Shown: piece after piece, positions 7,007 to 14,773 of the stretch
Layout of the letters: every line of letters starts with the position of its first letter
Numbering within the stretch: position 1 is the first letter of the stretch
Assembly (NCBI GenBank): GCA_001603615.1
Contig: LUZL01000138.1
Location: 1 to 19,570, forward strand
Direction: 5' to 3'
Length of the DNA: 19,570 bases
From: Bacteroidales bacterium Bact_20
Lineage (GTDB): Bacteria > Bacteroidota > Bacteroidia > Bacteroidales > DTU049
Translations under genes and position numbers: made by a program
Notes under the pieces: model-generated
Seen by the model: only the letters and a program-made list of their open reading frames with translations
Told to the model about the DNA's origin: nothing
Databases searched by the model: none

Positions 7007-8557
7007 ATGAAAATAAAAAATTTTATTCTTCTATTTGTTTTTACAATAATATTTAAGCTAGCTGATGCCCAAGATATTAATGTAAATTTATTAAAATGGG
7101 CTGGACCAGAAGGGTCTAGAGTAGGTACTTACAAAGAATGGCAATCATCACATCCTATTTCTGAACTATCCATTAGATCTATTTATAATAGTTACAGTAA
7201 AAGAGATTTTAATAAAGCAATCACTATAATGACAGAATATAATATAGCTATTTATTTACAAACATCAATCAATCAACTAATAGAAAAATTAGAAAATGAA
7301 GGATATTATGTGCTCAGCTATGAGATATCTGGTGGTACTCCTGAAGCACTAAAAACATTATTGCAAGAACTTTATTTAAACTATAATATAGAAGGAGCAT
7401 TATTAATAGGAAATTTACCTATAGCGTGGTATCAAATAGAAGATGATTATTATGTGTATGGCTATGCAGAATGGCCAATAGATTATTATTTTATGGATTT
7501 AGATGGATTATGGTCAGACAATCTAATGTATGTATCTAATTCACTGATCTATGGTATGGATGGTATTTATGATACACATAGTGGAAATATAGAGCCAGAG
7601 ATATATATAGCAAGGCTTATGCCGACAGGGATAGGTGATGATATAGCTCTTTTAAAAAATTATTTTAAAAAAGATTTAAATTATAGAAATCAGAATAATA
7701 ATATAGAGCACAGAGCATTAGTATTTGTAGATGATGATTGGGAATTTTGGGCATATGAGTATGCTTATGAAGTGGCTATATTATATCCAGAGACTTATTT
7801 AACTTATGAAATTAATGAGACCAGAGCGACAAATTATAGACAAGATTTAGATTCGTCGTGGGTATGGGTTTCTGTTTTTGCTCATTCATGGCCTGGTGGA
7901 CATTCATTTTATTATGATAATCGTAATCATACAGATTTTTATTATGCTCCTGAATACACTAGCCAGAATCCCAATGTAAATTTTTATAATTTTTTTGCTT
8001 GTTCATTTGCTAGATATACTGAGAGTGGATATGGTGCTGGGAGAGCAATTTTTAATCAAGATCATAGCGTAGGAGCTATAGGTTCTACTAAAACTGGCAG
8101 CATGCTGAATGCCGTGTACTTTTATTCTTCTCTTGCTCAAGGGAAAACATTAGGACAAGCATACAAAGATTGGTTTTCCCAAATAACATCCGATGGGATT
8201 TCTTTTGATGAACTTTGTTGGTTTTATGGGATGACTCTATTAGGTGATCCTACATTAAAACCTTTAGGACAGAACGTTAATTTAACCGATTATAATGCAA
8301 ATAAATTGTTGGTTTCTGTTTATCCTAATCCTAGTAATGGTATTACAAATCTAAAAATCAATAACCCAAATGCTAAAGATGTAACAATTGAAATCACTGA
8401 TATTATGGGAAAAACTCTCTATAAATATTATAGAAACTGTGAAAATTCTATACCTTGTGAAGAAATAATAAACTTAACTGATCAACCTGCTGGTATATAT
8501 ATATTAAAATTGACAAATGGTGATAAATATTCTATCTTTCAATTGTTAAAACAATAA
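7007..8557 (+). CDS. Secreted C25-like (gingipain/caspase-fold) peptidase with T9SS sorting domain
   Basis: 516 residues from the ATG at 7007, which gives a clean signal peptide (MKIKNFILLFVFTIIFKLADAQ). The central part looks like the C25/gingipain-like group common in environmental Bacteroidota: ALLIGNLPIAWYQIEDD (131-147), PIDYYFMDLDG (157-167), then FAHSWPGGH (291-299) and NFFACSFARYTES (328-340), with IGSTKTGSML (358-367) and FYGMTLLGDPTL (406-417). H293 or H299 and C332 are the likely catalytic dyad. The C-terminus (about 438-516, YPNPSNG...PAGIYILKLTNGD) is a type A T9SS sorting domain, so the protein should cross the outer membrane and stay attached or be released. First gene of a three-gene cargo operon. 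Family assignment is by motif memory; substrate unknown. Confidence 0.8.
   Translation: MKIKNFILLFVFTIIFKLADAQDINVNLLKWAGPEGSRVGTYKEWQSSHPISELSIRSIYNSYSKRDFNKAITIMTEYNIAIYLQTSINQLIEKLENEGYYVLSYEISGGTPEALKTLLQELYLNYNIEGALLIGNLPIAWYQIEDDYYVYGYAEWPIDYYFMDLDGLWSDNLMYVSNSLIYGMDGIYDTHSGNIEPEIYIARLMPTGIGDDIALLKNYFKKDLNYRNQNNNIEHRALVFVDDDWEFWAYEYAYEVAILYPETYLTYEINETRATNYRQDLDSSWVWVSVFAHSWPGGHSFYYDNRNHTDFYYAPEYTSQNPNVNFYNFFACSFARYTESGYGAGRAIFNQDHSVGAIGSTKTGSMLNAVYFYSSLAQGKTLGQAYKDWFSQITSDGISFDELCWFYGMTLLGDPTLKPLGQNVNLTDYNANKLLVSVYPNPSNGITNLKINNPNAKDVTIEITDIMGKTLYKYYRNCENSIPCEEIINLTDQPAGIYILKLTNGDKYSIFQLLKQ
8321..8415 (+). repeat. Near-identical T9SS sorting-domain DNA, copy 1
   Basis: This 95-base part of the sorting domain of the C25-like gene aligns without gaps to 9962-10056 in the next gene, with 6 mismatches by eye (about 94% identity). 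The rest of the two genes is unrelated. Confidence 0.9.
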
Positions 8558-8570
8558 ACTTTTAATATTT

Positions 8571-10198
8571 ATGAGTATTAAATATTTTTTGATAAATTGG
8601 ATTATTATACTTTTTATATTATTTCCAATTTATTCACAAACACCACAAATTAAATGGTGGTTTGATACTAAAGATGCTTCTTTTGGGCAATCTGCAGCTG
8701 GAGATATAGACAATGATGGTAAGCTAGAAATCGTATTTGGATGTTACAGAAATGATAGTTGTGTATATGCTTTGAATGCTGAAGACGGCTCACTTCTATG
8801 GAAATATAACACTCATCCCTTTGGTGCTGAGGGTTGCAATGATGTAGCACCGATAATTTATGACATAGATAATGATGATACTCTGGAGGTAATAGTCCCT
8901 AGCTCATGTAACCCAAAAACATTTTGTTTTAATGGTAAAACTAGTGCAGTAAAATGGCAAGTATCAACCAGAGGAAGCGATTCTCCTCCTAGCATTGCCG
9001 ATGTAGATAATGATAGAAAACCAGAAATACTTCATGGCGAATTCGGTGGATACGTGATATGTATAAATGGTGAAAATGGTACGCAATCTTGGGAAATACC
9101 TATTGACCTTGATGCATGGATACAAACTGCCCCTACTATTGTAGATCTAAATAATGATGAACAACTTGACTTTGTGGTAGGAACATGGAATAGTACAATA
9201 CCAGCAAATAATAAAGTGTATGCTTATCATGGTAACAATCAAAATATTTTATGGTCATATACTATTGGTGATGTCATGTATCATGGTACAGCAGTAGCAG
9301 ATTTAGATTATGACGGTAAACCAGAACTTGTCATCGGTTCATATAATGATACTTTATATTGTATCAATGGTGATAATGGAACAACTGCATGGAAATATAA
9401 ATTCCCTAATGGATATTATATTGGTGCACCAGCTACTATAGCAGATATAGATAATGATAATGAATGTGAGGTTATATTTGTAGATTGGCATTATGTAATA
9501 GCTTTATCAAATGCTGGTGTGTATAAATGGCATTATAATATTCCTAATTATGAACAAGCTTTTAGAGGTGTAGTAGCTTCTGATGTAAATAATGATGATT
9601 ATCTAGATATCATATTTGGTACCTCAGGGGGTGAAGTAATAGCATTAAATGGTAATGATGGTACTCTTATATGGAAAATTAATTTAGCCTTACATTATGG
9701 TAATTCTAATTTTGGATTTGATCATGCTCCTTAGTAGCTGACTTTGATAATGATGGCATACTAGATATATTTATTGTGGGAGGATATGCGACATATCCAG
9801 ATTTTCAAAACAACTTCGGACGAGCGTATATGATTTCTGTAGGAGTAGGGAGGGGTCCTGATTGGTTGATGTTTCAGCATGATGTACTACGACGATCTTC
9901 TCTTTGTGATATTTCTAATCCTGTAGCAGATTATAAATTTGAAAATGAACAATTTTTTATTTATCCTAATCCTACCGATGGTATTATAAATCTAAGAATC
10001 AATAACCCAAATGCTAAAGATGTAACAATAGAAATCACTGATATTATGGGAAAAACAATTAATAAATTTACAAAAGATTGTCATAATGCTTTGTGCGAAG
10101 AAACAATAGATTTGATCAATTTGGATAATGGTATTTATTTTTTAAAAATTACTAATGGTGAAAATCATATTATGAAAAAATTATTAATTCAGAAATAA
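8571..10198 (+). pseudogene. FG-GAP/PQQ-like beta-propeller T9SS protein, broken by a one-base frameshift
   Basis: The first frame (8571-9734) encodes a signal peptide ending IYSQ and seven propeller blades, each with a Ca-binding DxDNDxxxE/D-type loop: DIDNDGKLE, DIDNDDTLE, DVDNDRKPE, DLNNDEQLD, DLDYDGKPE, DIDNDNECE, DVNNDDYLD. It stops at a TAG (9732-9734). Immediately after, another frame continues with VADFDNDGILDI, the eighth loop, and runs on to a type A sorting domain (YPNPTDG...GIYFLKITNGE) and the stop at 10198. Restoring one T at about 9731 (CCTTA to CCTTTA) joins the parts as AP-L-VADFDNDG, giving about 542 residues. This is either a real recent lesion or a sequencing/assembly error; no slippery heptamer supports programmed shifting. 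Likely a surface binding or adhesion protein. It lies 13 bases after the peptidase gene. Confidence 0.85.
9962..10056 (+). repeat. Near-identical T9SS sorting-domain DNA, copy 2
   Basis: Pairs with 8321-8415 at the same place in the sorting domain; see that entry. Shared peptide INNPNAKDVTIEITDIMGKT is identical in both. Confidence 0.9.
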
Positions 10199-10225
10199 TA
10201 TTTAGACTTAAAAATCAAAAAAAAT

Positions 10226-11119
10226 ATGAAAAAATCAATTTTAATATTTATTTTATTAATTGCATTTTGCAATGCAATTAATGCTACATTAACAACGCCA
10301 GGTATAGTGTCTCCATCGAATGGAGCAACTGGGCAGGCTCCAAATGTTCAATTAAACTGGAGTTCAGTTTCAGGTGCTACCTTTTATGAAATTATGTATG
10401 ATGTTAATTCATCTTTTACTAATCCTATAATAGGACAAACTTCTAATTTAACATATAATACAAATGTTTTACAAAATGGAACAACTTACTATTGGAAAGT
10501 TAGAGCTGGTAATGGTGCTGGTTATTCGCCATGGTCAGTAGTATGGACTTTCACAACTGAAGTTTTAGATCTTGATGCACCTGAATTAATCAGCCCACCT
10601 TATGATGCAATAAATATTCCATTAGAAGGCATCATGCTTCAATGGGGTTCAGTTCCTGGAGCAACAATTTATAGTTATATGTGTGATGACGATATTTTTT
10701 TTAATAGTGCGATTTGTGGCTCTACATCTGAGCTTTATGCATTTACAGGAAATCTAGCAGCAGATACTAGATATTATTGGAAAGTAATTGCTAGCAATGG
10801 ATCTATAGATTCACCATGGTCAGCTGTGTGGACATTTACTACTGAGTCTGGAGATAATATTATCAATTTATCCAATTATAATATTTCTATTTACCCAAAT
10901 CCAGCAAATACCTCATTAGAAATAGAATTTCATAATGATTTAATAAAATTAATAAATATTTCATTAATTGATATGGATGGTAAGATAGTCTGGATAGAGA
11001 ATAATGTTTCGCAAAATCTCTTACAAATAGATGTAAGCTCGATGAGTACAGGTAAATATACTTTAAAAATTTATAATTCAGATGAGATACTAACTTATCC
11101 AATTGTAATCATTCATTAG
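10226..11119 (+). CDS. Secreted protein with two fibronectin type III-like domains and a T9SS sorting domain
   Basis: 297 residues. A signal peptide (MKKSILIFILLIAFCNAINA) is followed by two tandem FnIII-like modules at about 24-112 and 118-207, each ending in the same pattern (TYYWKV...SPWS.VWTFTTE and RYYWKV...SPWSAVWTFTTE). The C-terminal ~75 residues (IYPNPANTSLEIEF...GKYTLKIYN) form a type A T9SS sorting domain, more diverged than in the two genes before it. No enzymatic domain is present, so binding or surface display is the likely role. It starts 27 bases after the propeller gene and is probably the last gene of that operon; only an AT-only hairpin follows. Confidence 0.87.
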   Translation: MKKSILIFILLIAFCNAINATLTTPGIVSPSNGATGQAPNVQLNWSSVSGATFYEIMYDVNSSFTNPIIGQTSNLTYNTNVLQNGTTYYWKVRAGNGAGYSPWSVVWTFTTEVLDLDAPELISPPYDAINIPLEGIMLQWGSVPGATIYSYMCDDDIFFNSAICGSTSELYAFTGNLAADTRYYWKVIASNGSIDSPWSAVWTFTTESGDNIINLSNYNISIYPNPANTSLEIEFHNDLIKLINISLIDMDGKIVWIENNVSQNLLQIDVSSMSTGKYTLKIYNSDEILTYPIVIIH

Positions 11120-11205
11120 GAATGATATAATATTAATACCATACTCTAGCACTTAACTATAATTCTAAAAATTATAAATAAAACAATTAATCATACAAAA
11201 ATAAA

Positions 11206-11231
11206 TTTTTTAATGTATATTTGTATAAAAT
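11206..11231 (+). promoter_or_regulatory. 26-base promoter element of spoVR (copy 2)
   Basis: Includes TATATTTG (11216-11223), an exact TAnnTTTG box, then TATAAAAT. It matches 6971-6996 at 25 of 26 bases. The spoVR ATG lies 9 bases beyond it. The leader would be about 10 bases. Confidence 0.62.
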
Positions 11232-11240
11232 AAATAACAA

Positions 11241-12854
11241 ATGTATTTAATAGATCAGCATACTAAAGCTATAATGGAGGAATGCAAAGAACGTGCTAGA
11301 GATGCTGGATTAAACTTCGAAAATGAAACATTAGAATATATAGTTACTAATAGAGATTTATTAGATTTATCTCCTAAATATATGATCCCTACGCTATATG
11401 ATTACTGGGTAAATGATATAGAGGTTTTGCAACAATATGCTAAATATAAACTGTATCCTTCTAATCCCTTCGAAACTGTCATAAATAGTAGACCTGCCAT
11501 ATCTTTTTATAATGATAATAATCCTGATTGGCTAAATATAATGATATTTTATCATGTTTTAGCACATATAGATTTTTTTCAAAATAATATTTATTTTTCG
11601 CATACTTGGGATGATGACTTCGTAGGAATAGCCTTAGCAGATAAACGATTGATTAACATGTATCGTAGTAAATATGGTAGATGGGTGGACTATGTAATAG
11701 AGTTTGCACGCAGTATAGATAATATTGTAGGCTTTTATTTTATAATATTTAATCAATATATAGAAGAAACTCATAAAGACCCACCGCCAAAATTGGATTT
11801 TTTCTTTAATCATTTTCTACCTGATATCATCAAAGCTAATGAATTAGATAGATATAAGTATTTAGAACATTTTAATGAGTTATTAGAAAAACATAATAAT
11901 AGAGCTGAGCAAATATTTTTTTCTGAGTTATCATCTAAATATCCTGAGCTAGAAGCTATTTATAATAATTATATTAAAACTAAACCTAAAGTAACTAAAT
12001 ATTCAGATCTTTTAACTTTTTTAAATGAAAAAAGTCCTTTTTTAAACAAAGTGGAGAATCAATGGATGAAAGATATCATTGTAATTATACGCAATACTGC
12101 TTTGTATTTTGCTCCACAGCTCAGAACAAAAATAATGAACGAAGGGTGGGCTAGCTATTGGCATGATAAACTTTTCAGAAATGATGAAAGAATATGTGGA
12201 CATGAGATTGATTATGCAAAAATAAATGCTGCTGTAACTTCCATTTCTAGAATAGGGTTGAATCCTTATGCTATTGGTATGAGACTATATCAATACATAG
12301 AAGAATTTGCTGACAAAGGAAAATTATATAGACAATTTCAAGAGTTAGAAAATATTTATGAACGCGAATCATTTGATGCCAAAACGGGCGAAGGATTAAA
12401 GACTATTTTTGATATAAGAAAATATTTTACAGATTATAATTTTATAAAAATTTTTGTAGATCAAGATTTCGTAGATAGACATCAACTATTTGTAGTAGGC
12501 AAGCAATATAATCCTAATGAGCAGTTAATAGATTATTATATTAAAAGTAGAAAAGCAGAGGATTATAAACAAATGCTAACAGATAGTTTATATCATCCAC
12601 CAGTGATAACTCCAGATTTAGATAAAACAAATGAAAATCAATTGTACCTTATTCATAAGTTTGAAGGTAAACCACTTGTACAAGAATTTATTCCAGAGGT
12701 GCTCATAGGGTTAGAATATTTATGGGGAGGAGATGCTATATTAGAAACTACTCAAGTAATAATAAGGCAATCAGAAGATGGTGTTTACTCTGAAGAGCAA
12801 AAAAAAGTTAGATATCTTTGCAGACAACGTAATGTAACAATAGAAGAAATTTAA
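11241..12854 (+). CDS. spoVR: SpoVR family protein
   Basis: 537 residues, similar in length to other SpoVR/YcgB proteins. Recognised by YHVLAHIDFFQNNIYFS (104-120), with conserved His 105 and 109, and by KIMNEGWASYWHDKLF (297-312), GHE (320-322) and GLNPYAIGMRLY (339-350), the family's most conserved blocks. Named after Bacillus spore cortex formation, but widespread in non-spore-formers, where it works with the PrkA kinase and YeaH (DUF444) in stress and nutrient-limitation responses; its biochemistry is not settled. Here it has its own promoter box and a terminator hairpin behind it, and a PrkA gene starts 6.3 kb downstream on the same strand. The start ATG at 11241 follows the promoter box by 17 bases. 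Confidence 0.95.
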   Translation: MYLIDQHTKAIMEECKERARDAGLNFENETLEYIVTNRDLLDLSPKYMIPTLYDYWVNDIEVLQQYAKYKLYPSNPFETVINSRPAISFYNDNNPDWLNIMIFYHVLAHIDFFQNNIYFSHTWDDDFVGIALADKRLINMYRSKYGRWVDYVIEFARSIDNIVGFYFIIFNQYIEETHKDPPPKLDFFFNHFLPDIIKANELDRYKYLEHFNELLEKHNNRAEQIFFSELSSKYPELEAIYNNYIKTKPKVTKYSDLLTFLNEKSPFLNKVENQWMKDIIVIIRNTALYFAPQLRTKIMNEGWASYWHDKLFRNDERICGHEIDYAKINAAVTSISRIGLNPYAIGMRLYQYIEEFADKGKLYRQFQELENIYERESFDAKTGEGLKTIFDIRKYFTDYNFIKIFVDQDFVDRHQLFVVGKQYNPNEQLIDYYIKSRKAEDYKQMLTDSLYHPPVITPDLDKTNENQLYLIHKFEGKPLVQEFIPEVLIGLEYLWGGDAILETTQVIIRQSEDGVYSEEQKKVRYLCRQRNVTIEEI

Positions 12855-12887
12855 ATTAAAAGAAAATAATTTTTAGTTAATAAAAAT

Positions 12888-12925
12888 AACAAGAGGGAGC
12901 GAATCTCTATTCGCTCCCTCTTGTT
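12888..12925. terminator. Bidirectional terminator hairpin between spoVR and the beta-helix gene
   Basis: A perfect 16-base-pair stem (arms 12888-12903 and 12910-12925) with a six-base loop and a GC-rich core (GAGGGAGCG). It lies 33 bases after spoVR and 22 bases after the end of the opposing gene. Neither side has a long uninterrupted U-run: the minus-strand flank is ATTTTTATT-like, the plus-strand flank is mixed. Confidence 0.8.
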
Positions 12926-12947
12926 GTATAATAAAATATGAAGGAAT

Positions 12948-14531
12948 TTATTGTTTAATAAAAGTTTTTTGTAGTAAATTCTTATCATTAATAATTCTGA
13001 TAATGTAGGTGCCTGCTGGCATATTAGATGTATTAATAATCATGTCATCATTCACATTGAATAATTCATTATTATAAAGTATTCTGCCCATAATATCTAA
13101 TATTTGGATAGATACTTTATCTATATTTTTACCAAAATGAATGTTTAGAAAATCACTTACTGGATTAGGATATAGAGAGATATTGCTAGCAGAGAGAGTA
13201 TTTTCGTCAATTCCTACAAAACCAGAATTGTTTAATAAAGGACTAGTACTTTGTAGTCTAAAATCTGGATTAGAATAGTTATAAGGATCTCTAATTAATA
13301 GAGGAGCATATGAACTAAGAGTATCATTATTAAAAGAAGCAGTAAAAAACCAAGGACGTATTTCAAATGTTGATCCACTAGCAGTGGTGAAATAGTTACC
13401 AGCCATAGCAGCCATAGTCACGTATTTGATATTTAATATGCCATTAGTAGCATTAGATTCACAAGCAGAGCCATCTATCATCAAACCATCTTGCCAACCT
13501 ATAAAAATAGAGTTGTATATGTCAATGCCAGTATTTCTGCGAAGATGCATAGCACGTTTGTAATTGCTATTAATGGAAGTAGTAGTTTCTTTTTTAGGTC
13601 CAAAAATAGACACATTAGAGAAAACAGCAGAGGTTTGTGGTGTATTGGTAGAGCCACTAGCGTCATTATCACTTTCGAAAGCGTTAGAGCCACTTTGGTC
13701 AGCTATAGTTGGTTCACGTAATGCTACTGCATACTGTACCATACCAGAGAAACCATAATCTGTATCAAAGTCATCATCCCAAGTGCCGAGTGTAATTAAA
13801 TGTTTGGCATTCACACAACCACCAAACCATTCAAAAGCATCATCACCACTATAAGATACCTGTACATAGTCTATAGTAGTATTTTTACCTACACCTCCCA
13901 TAGTTAATCCATTAATTTCCTTATCAGGTTGGAATGGGACACCAGGGAATTCTATCCTTACATATTTTAAAATACCACTATTATCGTTGTCATTTGTTCC
14001 GCCATAGTAGCTGCGTGGTCCACCTTCTATCTGAGCTTCTCCACCAGGAACATTTATTTTAGCATTTCCACAAAGTACTACACCACCCCAGTCACCATAA
14101 TTTCTAGATCCTGCATTTTGATTAGAGGTGAATACTATAGGTTCATTAGCAGTACCTTCTGCTATTAATTTAGCACCACGTTCTATTATTAGAGTACCTT
14201 TACTATTTTTGTCACCACGAATGATAGTGCCAGGTTGTATAGTCAGAGTGACTCCATTGACTACATATACAAATCCTTGTAATAAATAAACTTTGTCACT
14301 AGTCCATGTAGTATTTGCTGTTATTTCTCCACTGATAGTTTGTGTAGCAGCTGGATAATTTGTGTTTTGTGCATCCCAATTTGCCCAGCCAGCAGTCCAG
14401 TCATTTTGATCGTCAAAAGCACCCCTGTAGCTCACTTGATCAAAAAATGGATCATTGATACTTGGTTGTGAATAACCAATTAATGGCATTAACATTGCCA
14501 ATAAAATTAAGATAATACTTGTTTTTTTCAT
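12948..14531 (-). CDS. Secreted parallel beta-helix-type protein with T9SS sorting domain
   Basis: 527 residues with a signal peptide (MKKTSIILILLAMLMPLIGYSQ). Residues about 35-440 carry a pattern I recognise from a widespread Bacteroidota secreted family: GAF...WTAGWANWD, then ISGEITANTTWTSDKVYLL, GTIIRGDKNSKGTLIIERGA, GDWGGVVLCGNA, GGEAQIEGG, GDDAFEWFGGCVNAKHL, WDDDFDTDYGFSG and KRAMHLRRNT. The repeating short strands fit a right-handed beta-helix. Residues about 451-527 (ISLYPNPVSDFLN...PAGTYIIRI) are a type A sorting domain. It is encoded next to, and in the same direction as, a TonB-dependent receptor; in my experience the two often occur together, so it may be a surface partner in uptake, but the substrate is unknown. 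An enzymatic role is not visible. Confidence 0.82.
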   Translation of the reverse strand: MKKTSIILILLAMLMPLIGYSQPSINDPFFDQVSYRGAFDDQNDWTAGWANWDAQNTNYPAATQTISGEITANTTWTSDKVYLLQGFVYVVNGVTLTIQPGTIIRGDKNSKGTLIIERGAKLIAEGTANEPIVFTSNQNAGSRNYGDWGGVVLCGNAKINVPGGEAQIEGGPRSYYGGTNDNDNSGILKYVRIEFPGVPFQPDKEINGLTMGGVGKNTTIDYVQVSYSGDDAFEWFGGCVNAKHLITLGTWDDDFDTDYGFSGMVQYAVALREPTIADQSGSNAFESDNDASGSTNTPQTSAVFSNVSIFGPKKETTTSINSNYKRAMHLRRNTGIDIYNSIFIGWQDGLMIDGSACESNATNGILNIKYVTMAAMAGNYFTTASGSTFEIRPWFFTASFNNDTLSSYAPLLIRDPYNYSNPDFRLQSTSPLLNNSGFVGIDENTLSASNISLYPNPVSDFLNIHFGKNIDKVSIQILDIMGRILYNNELFNVNDDMIINTSNMPAGTYIIRIINDKNLLQKTFIKQ

Positions 14532-14557
14532 AATTTTTTTTTGTTGTTTCTGTAATG

Positions 14558-14565
14558 CAAAATTG
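14558..14565 (-). promoter_or_regulatory. Possible -7 box (CAATTTTG) of the beta-helix gene
   Basis: One mismatch (C for T at the first base) from TAnnTTTG on the minus strand, 26 bases before the ATG at 14531. It sits inside a short inverted repeat, ATGCAA-AA-TTGCAT (14555-14568), which could be an operator or chance. Confidence 0.3.
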
Positions 14566-14681
14566 CATATAGCATATTAATCTATGATTAAGCAATTTAT
14601 AAAAATTAGTTAATAAATATTATCTATGTTTTAATAAAAATTAAAATAATTAAATAACTCAAAATAAAATCTTATAAAACG

Positions 14682-14714
14682 TTGAGAGTGCAACCAGCAA
14701 GGTTACACTCTCAA
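14682..14714 (-). terminator. Terminator hairpin behind the TonB-dependent receptor gene
   Basis: Stem arms 14682-14695 and 14701-14714 pair over 13 of 14 positions (one C/A mismatch) around a five-base loop. Read on the minus strand the stem is followed by CGTTTTATAAGATTTTATTTT, a fair U-rich tail. It lies 59 bases after the receptor stop, so the beta-helix gene is probably transcribed mainly from its own promoter. Confidence 0.72.
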
Positions 14715-14773
14715 ACTTTTAAAATATAATAAAAAAATTTATTGTTATATGAACAAGTACTCTAAAGTCTGGG

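Noticed and set aside
9726..9734. Programmed -1 frameshift in the propeller gene
   Set aside because: There is no X XXY YYZ slippery heptamer and no stable hairpin downstream; a missing T explains the data more simply.
11158..11176. Hairpin TATAATT-CTAAA-AATTATA behind the FnIII gene as a terminator
   Set aside because: The stem contains only A-T pairs and has no U-run; such repeats are expected by chance in DNA this AT-rich.
12888..12925. Perfect inverted repeat after spoVR as an insertion-sequence end or attachment site
   Set aside because: It sits midway between two convergent gene ends with a small loop, no target duplication and no transposase or integrase nearby; a terminator is the simpler reading.
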